Shown piece after piece: positions 59,408 to 64,000 of a stretch of 64,000 nucleotides of DNA. The number at the start of each line of letters is the position of its first letter. Position 1 is the stretch's first letter. A model generated the notes under the pieces. It worked only from the letters and a program-made list of their open reading frames with translations. It searched no databases and had not been told where the DNA came from. This DNA comes from Muribaculaceae bacterium Isolate-104 (HZI) (GTDB lineage: Bacteria; Bacteroidota; Bacteroidia; Bacteroidales; Muribaculaceae): the NCBI GenBank assembly GCA_003762715.1, contig RIBJ01000030.1:1-64000 (forward strand), written 5' to 3'. Made by a program: the position numbers and the translations under genes.

Positions 59408-60904
59408 TCAGAAGCCTTTTCCTTTGGTTCGCTCGTAAACCACCTCTTTCTGTGAATCGCAGTTGGTGATTCGGAACTGTACGGCGCAGCCTTCCGGAAT
59501 ATCGTCAGGGAACTGGGCTGCGAGAGCCTTGATTATTGAATCGACTGTGCCGAAGCCTATGTCTGTAAGTTCAGCGATGACTTTGCCTTTGAAGTAGGCA
59601 CGTCCATATATCATCATCTTCTTTGATATACGGAAGAGCTTGTCTTCTGTTTCCTCAAAGTCCTTGGCTTTTCCCTGCTTGCTCTTTTGGTCACTGAAGA
59701 AAACGAACTCGATGACCTTGGCGTTGAGCCGCCATGCAGGAGAATAGTCGAGTTTGACGTAGCCTCGGGTCACTCTGAAACCGTGGCTATGGTTCATGCC
59801 GAACGCTACCTCGAACAGATTCGCGTCACAGTCGTTCTGGGCTATGGTAGCCCATGTGTGACGGAACGTATAGCCGCTGTATTTCTTGTCCTTGTCGGTT
59901 ATGCCCATATCCGTACAAATCTTCTTTATTCCGGAATTGACGTTGGCATTGAAGCTGTCGGAGTCGCAGTATCGCTGATGGAAGATGAAGAGATATTCGT
60001 CATCTTCTCCGGCGAGATACTTGTCGAATATAGGCTGGATGAACGGTTCGACGCGCATTTCCATATAAGCTTCGTCGGAACGGCTGTGGCGGGTCTTGGC
60101 TCGCTTGTAGTGGAGGACGCCGTTGTAGTAGTCGGCCTTCTTCATATTGTACAGATCCACTGTGTTGATGCCTCCGAGACAGAGGATAAGTTTAGCCACG
60201 TCACGTCCGAACTCCGGCAGAGGGGAGAGCATTTTTGATTTTGGTAAGGGACGGTTGAAGAACTCTCGACACTCTTCGGCGCTGATTGCCTTTTGCTCTG
60301 CCTTGTCAGCCTTTGGGATGGAGACTTTCAGCCACGGATTGAACTTGATACGGATTATTCCTTTCTCCTCGTCGTTCAGTTCAAGGATAGCCGCCTTGAA
60401 TATTTGACGGATGCAGACGGGGTACATTTCCTTGCAACGCGCCTTGGTCATGAGCGACTTTATCCACTTCTGGAGTACTGTTGAAGAAAGGAACGAAAAC
60501 ATGATTTGGTTGGTGCCGAGGTATCGTTCCAGACTCTGCACAGCCATCTTGTAGTTCTTGGCGTTGCGCTCGTGACCTGAATTGATCATTCGGTTGATGT
60601 GGAGCTTCGCGTAATCTGTGAAACTCGCATCGCTCTCTTTCGTCTGTAGGAATGACACAACTTCCTGAACAGTCCAGATAGACGTATCCTGAAGATTGAG
60701 ACGACGTGTATAGTCGGAGATGAGCTGAGTACAGTAGCGTAGTACTTCGTTGTCGCGAATTTCCTTGGTCTTGGTCACCGAGGAGGGTGCGACTAGTTTG
60801 TCGGTTTTGATATACCCGGGTTTTCTATTTTGTATGACCCGGATGTAGACGGGATAGTACCCATCCGAGCGTTGCTTCTGAACGCATGGTCTTAGGGTTG
60901 CCAT
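59408..60904 (-). CDS. Tyrosine recombinase of the ICE, with altered catalytic residues
   Basis: A 498-residue recombinase with an arm-binding N-terminal domain (MATLRPCVQKQRSDGYYPVYIRV), a SAM-like region and a catalytic domain. The usual first Arg (GLRxSD) is Asn247 in LCLGGINTVDLYN; the box II His is Tyr345 in YTFRHTWAT while Arg348 is kept; His372 or so and nucleophile Tyr382 (RGYVK) are present. Replacement of Arg I is known in CTnDOT IntDOT (Ser), so the enzyme may still work. About 115 extra residues follow the active site. It most likely integrates the ICE beside ppdK. Confidence 0.85.
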   Translation of the reverse strand: MATLRPCVQKQRSDGYYPVYIRVIQNRKPGYIKTDKLVAPSSVTKTKEIRDNEVLRYCTQLISDYTRRLNLQDTSIWTVQEVVSFLQTKESDASFTDYAKLHINRMINSGHERNAKNYKMAVQSLERYLGTNQIMFSFLSSTVLQKWIKSLMTKARCKEMYPVCIRQIFKAAILELNDEEKGIIRIKFNPWLKVSIPKADKAEQKAISAEECREFFNRPLPKSKMLSPLPEFGRDVAKLILCLGGINTVDLYNMKKADYYNGVLHYKRAKTRHSRSDEAYMEMRVEPFIQPIFDKYLAGEDDEYLFIFHQRYCDSDSFNANVNSGIKKICTDMGITDKDKKYSGYTFRHTWATIAQNDCDANLFEVAFGMNHSHGFRVTRGYVKLDYSPAWRLNAKVIEFVFFSDQKSKQGKAKDFEETEDKLFRISKKMMIYGRAYFKGKVIAELTDIGFGTVDSIIKALAAQFPDDIPEGCAVQFRITNCDSQKEVVYERTKGKGF

Positions 60905-60985
60905 AACTCTCTTGTTTGATATATGATTAATATTTGATGCCTGTGGGCTTTTTTTTATTAATCAGAGATTTACGGCTGATTAAGC

Positions 60986-61102
60986 GCTCTAAACATCGCT
61001 CTAAACACGCTCTAAGCAGAGGGGGTAAAAAGTCTAAGCAATTTCTAAACATTTCCGTTCAAACTGCTCAGAAAGCGTGTCGGAATGAGCGGGAGGTCTA
61101 AG
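60986..61102. repeat. Short direct repeats, probable recombinase arm sites
   Basis: The word gCTCTAAAC or gTCTAAGC occurs at 60986, 60998, 61009, 61031, 61042 (partial) and 61096, the first three spaced 11-12 bases apart. The position between the recombinase gene and ppdK fits arm-type or regulatory sites near the ICE right end. Confidence 0.6.
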
Positions 61103-61106
61103 AGTA

Positions 61107-61150
61107 AATTAGGCCGTAACCCCTGCAAAGCAAGGTGTTACGACCTAATT
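61107..61150. terminator. Probable ppdK terminator
   Basis: A 14-base stem, 61107-61120 with 61137-61150 (one G-U), and an inner extension CCCTGC/GCAAGG form a long hairpin past the ppdK stop. On the minus strand it is followed by AATTTA. It may mark the host side of the junction. Confidence 0.6.
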
Positions 61151-61172
61151 GTCTGGTTTCAGGTACTAAGGA

Positions 61173-63887
61173 TTACTCTTCGATGGCAGCCTGCGCCGCT
61201 GATACGCGGGCGATGGGTACTCTGTACGGGGAGCAGCTTACATAGTTCATGCCGAGTTTGGCGCAGAATTTAACTGAGCTGGGCTCGCCGCCGTGTTCTC
61301 CACAGATGCCTACCTTGAGGTCGGGGTTTGTGGCGCGACCTTTCTTGACACCCATTTCAACGAGTTGTCCAACGCCTTCCTGGTCAAGTACTTCAAAGGG
61401 GTCGGTCTTGATGATGCCGTGTTCTTTGTAGAATTTGAGGAATTTGGGTGCGTCGTCACGGCTGAAGCCGAATGTCATCTGAGTGAGGTCGTTTGTGCCG
61501 AATGAGAAGAATTCAGCCACTTGCGCTATCTGGTCGGCAACGAGTGCGGCACGGGGTACCTCAATCATGGTTCCGACTTTGTAAAGAACTGTCTGTCCTT
61601 GTTCTTCAAATACTTTTGATGCAGTGAGGTGGATGATGTCTGCCTGGTTCTGGATTTCCTTGAGTGAGCCTACAAGGGGTATCATTATTTCGGGGTGAAC
61701 ATCAATGCCGCGAGCCTTGACCGCGAGTGCGGCTTCGATGATGGCGCGTGTCTGCATTTCGGTTATTTCGGGGTATGTGATGCCGAGGCGGCAGCCGCGG
61801 TGACCGAGCATGGGGTTGAATTCTTCAAGAGAGTCTACTTTTGCTTTGACTTCTTCAAGGGTAATGCCCATTTCTTCTGCCATCACTTTCTGGGTGGCTG
61901 TCTGATGAGGTACAAATTCGTGCAACGGGGGGTCGAGCAGACGTATTGTCACGCCAAAGCCGTCCATTGCTTCGAAGATTCCTTCAAAGTCTCCGCGCTG
62001 CATGGGCAGTAGTTTTGCGAGTGCTGCGCGGCGTCCTTCTTCGTCAGATGCGAGAATCATTTCACGCACTGCTTTGATGCGGTCGCCTTCAAAGAACATA
62101 TGTTCTGTGCGGCAGAGACCGATGCCTTGTGCGCCGAAGTTGCGTGCCTGTTTTGCGTCGCGCGGGGTGTCGGCGTTGGTGCGTACGAGTGTTTTGGTGT
62201 ATTTTGCCGCGAGGTTCATGATTGAGCCGAAGTCGCCGCCGAGTTCCGGTTCGGTGGTGGGCACCTGTCCGTTGTAAACTTCGCCTGTAGAGCCGTTTAG
62301 TGAAATCCAGTCGCCTTCCTTGTAGATTTTGCCGCCCATTTCAACGGTCTTTTCTTTGTAGTCGATGCGGATTTCGCCGGCGCCTGATACGCAGCATTTG
62401 CCCATGCCGCGAGCCACAACGGCTGCATGGCTGGTCATGCCGCCGCGCATTGTGAGGATGCCTTGTGCGACAGCCATGCCGCGAAGGTCTTCGGGAGATG
62501 TTTCGATGCGTACGAGCACTACTTTCTTTTTCTTTTCAGCCCATGCTTCTGCTTCTTCGGCTGAGAATACTATTTTGCCTGTAGCGGCTCCGGGAGATGC
62601 GGGGAGACCTTTTGCCACAACTTCGGCGCGTTTGAGGGCTGTTTTGTCGAACACAGGGTGGAGAAGCTCGTCGAGTTTCTGGGGTTCCATGCGGAGCAGG
62701 GCGGTTTTTTCGTCGATTGCGCCTGCGCGGAGGAGGTCCATGGCTATTTTGACCATAGCGGCGCCTGTGCGTTTGCCGTTACGGGTCTGGAGCATCCAGA
62801 GTTTGCCGTCCTGAATGGTGAACTCCATGTCCTGCATGTCTTTGTAGTAGTCTTCAAGGCGGTTTGCTATCGCTATGAGTTCTGCGGCGCAAACGGGCAT
62901 TGATTCTTCAAGCGAGGGGTATTTTTCAGCGCGTTCTTCTTCGCTGATGCCCTGAAGGGCAGCCCAGCGGCGTGAGCCTTCAACTGTTATCTGCTGGGGT
63001 GTGCGTATGCCGGCTACAACGTCTTCGCCCTGTGCGTTGATGAGGTATTCGCCGTTGAACATGTTTTCACCGGTGGCTGCGTCACGGCTGAACGCCACGC
63101 CTGTTGCGGAGTTGTTGCCCATATTGCCGTACACCATTGCCTGTACGTTTACAGCGGTTCCCCATTCTTCGGGAATCTGGTTCATGCGGCGGTAAAGGAT
63201 GGCACGTTCGTTCATCCAGCTGTCAAATACGGCGCAGATGCCGCCCCAGAGCTGTTCCCACGCGCTGTCGGGGAAGTCTTTGCCGGTATATTCCTTAACA
63301 GCGGCTTTGAAGAGTTTTACAAGCTGCTGGAGGTCTTCTACATCAAGTTCTGTATCGAGTTTGACACCCTTCTCCTCTTTAACTTTTTCCATGATTTCCT
63401 CGAAGGGGTCTATGTCGTTTTTGCTCTTGGGTTTCATGCCGAGCACAACGTCGCCGTACATCTGCACAAATCGGCGGTAGCTGTCCCATGCGAATCTGGG
63501 GTTGCCGCTTTTTTCAGCGAGCGATGCCACGGTAGCGTCGTTCATGCCGAGGTTGAGTACGGTGTCCATCATGCCGGGCATTGATGCGCGGGCACCCGAG
63601 CGTACAGAAACGAGCAGGGGATTGGAGGGGTCGTCAAATTTCTTTCCGGTGAGGCTTTCCACATGTGCTATGGCATCCTCTACCTCTTTATTTATGCGTT
63701 TTACAACTTCGTCCTTGCCATACTCGGTGTACTCTGTGCACACTTCGGTGGTGATAGTGAATCCGGGAGGCACTGGCATGCCGAGAAGGTTCATTTCGGC
63801 AAGGTTGGCACCTTTGCCACCAAGGAGATTGCGCATCGAGGCGTTGCCTTCGGCTTTGCCGTCTCCAAACGTGTAAACTCTTTTCAT
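61173..63887 (-). CDS. ppdK: Pyruvate, phosphate dikinase
   Basis: A 904-residue enzyme interconverting pyruvate, ATP and phosphate with phosphoenolpyruvate, AMP and pyrophosphate. It has the N-terminal ATP-grasp domain (KRVYTFGDGKAEGNASMRNLLGGKGANLAEMNLLGMPVPPGFTITTEVC, SVRSGARASMPGMMDTVLNLG), the phosphohistidine domain (MRGGMTSHAAVVARGMGKCCVSGAGEIRID, catalytic His in TSHA) and the PEP-binding barrel (RTEHMFF, GHRGCRLGITYPEI, FSFGTNDLTQMTFGFSRDD, GICGEHGG). Length is as usual for PPDK. It is a housekeeping gene and marks host chromosome next to the ICE. Confidence 0.98.
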   Translation of the reverse strand: MKRVYTFGDGKAEGNASMRNLLGGKGANLAEMNLLGMPVPPGFTITTEVCTEYTEYGKDEVVKRINKEVEDAIAHVESLTGKKFDDPSNPLLVSVRSGARASMPGMMDTVLNLGMNDATVASLAEKSGNPRFAWDSYRRFVQMYGDVVLGMKPKSKNDIDPFEEIMEKVKEEKGVKLDTELDVEDLQQLVKLFKAAVKEYTGKDFPDSAWEQLWGGICAVFDSWMNERAILYRRMNQIPEEWGTAVNVQAMVYGNMGNNSATGVAFSRDAATGENMFNGEYLINAQGEDVVAGIRTPQQITVEGSRRWAALQGISEEERAEKYPSLEESMPVCAAELIAIANRLEDYYKDMQDMEFTIQDGKLWMLQTRNGKRTGAAMVKIAMDLLRAGAIDEKTALLRMEPQKLDELLHPVFDKTALKRAEVVAKGLPASPGAATGKIVFSAEEAEAWAEKKKKVVLVRIETSPEDLRGMAVAQGILTMRGGMTSHAAVVARGMGKCCVSGAGEIRIDYKEKTVEMGGKIYKEGDWISLNGSTGEVYNGQVPTTEPELGGDFGSIMNLAAKYTKTLVRTNADTPRDAKQARNFGAQGIGLCRTEHMFFEGDRIKAVREMILASDEEGRRAALAKLLPMQRGDFEGIFEAMDGFGVTIRLLDPPLHEFVPHQTATQKVMAEEMGITLEEVKAKVDSLEEFNPMLGHRGCRLGITYPEITEMQTRAIIEAALAVKARGIDVHPEIMIPLVGSLKEIQNQADIIHLTASKVFEEQGQTVLYKVGTMIEVPRAALVADQIAQVAEFFSFGTNDLTQMTFGFSRDDAPKFLKFYKEHGIIKTDPFEVLDQEGVGQLVEMGVKKGRATNPDLKVGICGEHGGEPSSVKFCAKLGMNYVSCSPYRVPIARVSAAQAAIEE

Positions 63888-64000
63888 TTGTAGTTTTTTA
63901 TTATTAATAATAGTATTGAATTTTGATTTAAAGCTGTCTTTGTCCCTTCCCGACGCGACCGAGCCGGTCTGACGCGGCTATGGGCGGGGCTTTGCAAATG
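63888..64000. other. Upstream region of ppdK
   Basis: No gene is seen. The part nearest the start is AT-rich, but I could not place a TAnnTTTG box. The outer part is GC-rich. Confidence 0.4.

Larger units (their letters stand above)
8830..61060. mobile_element. Integrative and conjugative element (left end unresolved)
   Basis: The stretch holds a full Bacteroidetes-type conjugative set: TraA/B/E/F/G/I/J/K/L/M/N/O homologues, coupling ATPase, MOBP relaxase with MobA, oriT-like hairpins, ArdC, toprim primase, PcfJ/PcfK, ParA and a terminal tyrosine recombinase. The right end is placed between the recombinase gene and ppdK, near the short-repeat array at 60986-61102. The left end was not identified; the accessory array at 153-8758 may also belong to it. 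No matching att repeat was found within the window. Confidence 0.8.

Overview
The window comes from a member of the Bacteroidales, probably a gut species. The evidence is a Bacteroidetes-type conjugation set (TraA, B, E, F, G, I, J, K, L, M, N, O homologues), promoters of the TTG-n19/20-TAnnTTTG form, weak Shine-Dalgarno usage, PcfJ/PcfK, an Hc1-type histone and a TonB-dependent receptor. Family-level placement (for example Muribaculaceae) is a guess.

Layout. 0.1-8.8 kb: a plus-strand accessory array with a zinc-finger-like protein, a degenerate ADP-ribosylglycohydrolase-like protein, a RecD2-type helicase, a SanA/DUF218 protein, a macrodomain, a PH-domain membrane protein, an MmcQ/YjbR protein, a small membrane protein, a Y-family polymerase and a YolD-like protein. 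8.8-25.6 kb: the leftward maintenance and DNA-processing half of an integrative and conjugative element (ICE): ParA, a small DNA-binding partner, a GIY-YIG protein, PcfJ/PcfK, toprim primase, ArdC, DUF4099/DUF3945 proteins and small proteins. It is interrupted by a 1.5 kb gene-poor region with long direct repeats and by an array of seven tRNA genes. 25.7-30.1 kb: a peptidoglycan hydrolase and a small cargo block (LuxR-type regulator, acetyltransferase, DUF1349 protein) bracketed by a duplicated end of traX. 30.1-57.5 kb: coupling protein, the tra operon and the relaxase. 57.8-61.1 kb: MobA, an oriT-like region, a small membrane protein, the ICE tyrosine recombinase and an array of short repeats that look like recombinase arm sites. 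61.2-63.9 kb: chromosomal ppdK, so the right end of the ICE lies just downstream of ppdK. The left end of the ICE was not found; the accessory array may belong to it.

The main finding is that traG (the VirB4-type ATPase) is split by a second mobile element of about 10.09 kb (41035-51124), bounded by an 11-bp direct repeat CATGTGGAAGC. It carries its own tyrosine recombinase, two excisionase-like HTH proteins, a MobV-type relaxase, a KilA-N protein, an outer-membrane receptor and an RDD-domain/erythromycin-esterase-like fusion. Removing it at the repeat restores one open traG frame across the Walker A region, so conjugation is predicted to be off while it is inserted and restorable by precise excision.

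Other unusual items are two copies of a structured divergent regulatory element whose stems differ in sequence but keep pairing, a palindromic two-way promoter, homologous oriT-like hairpins in both mobile elements, a hairpin array upstream of the MobV gene, and a promoter/short-ORF/terminator unit in an otherwise empty region. No rRNA genes and no CRISPR array were seen.
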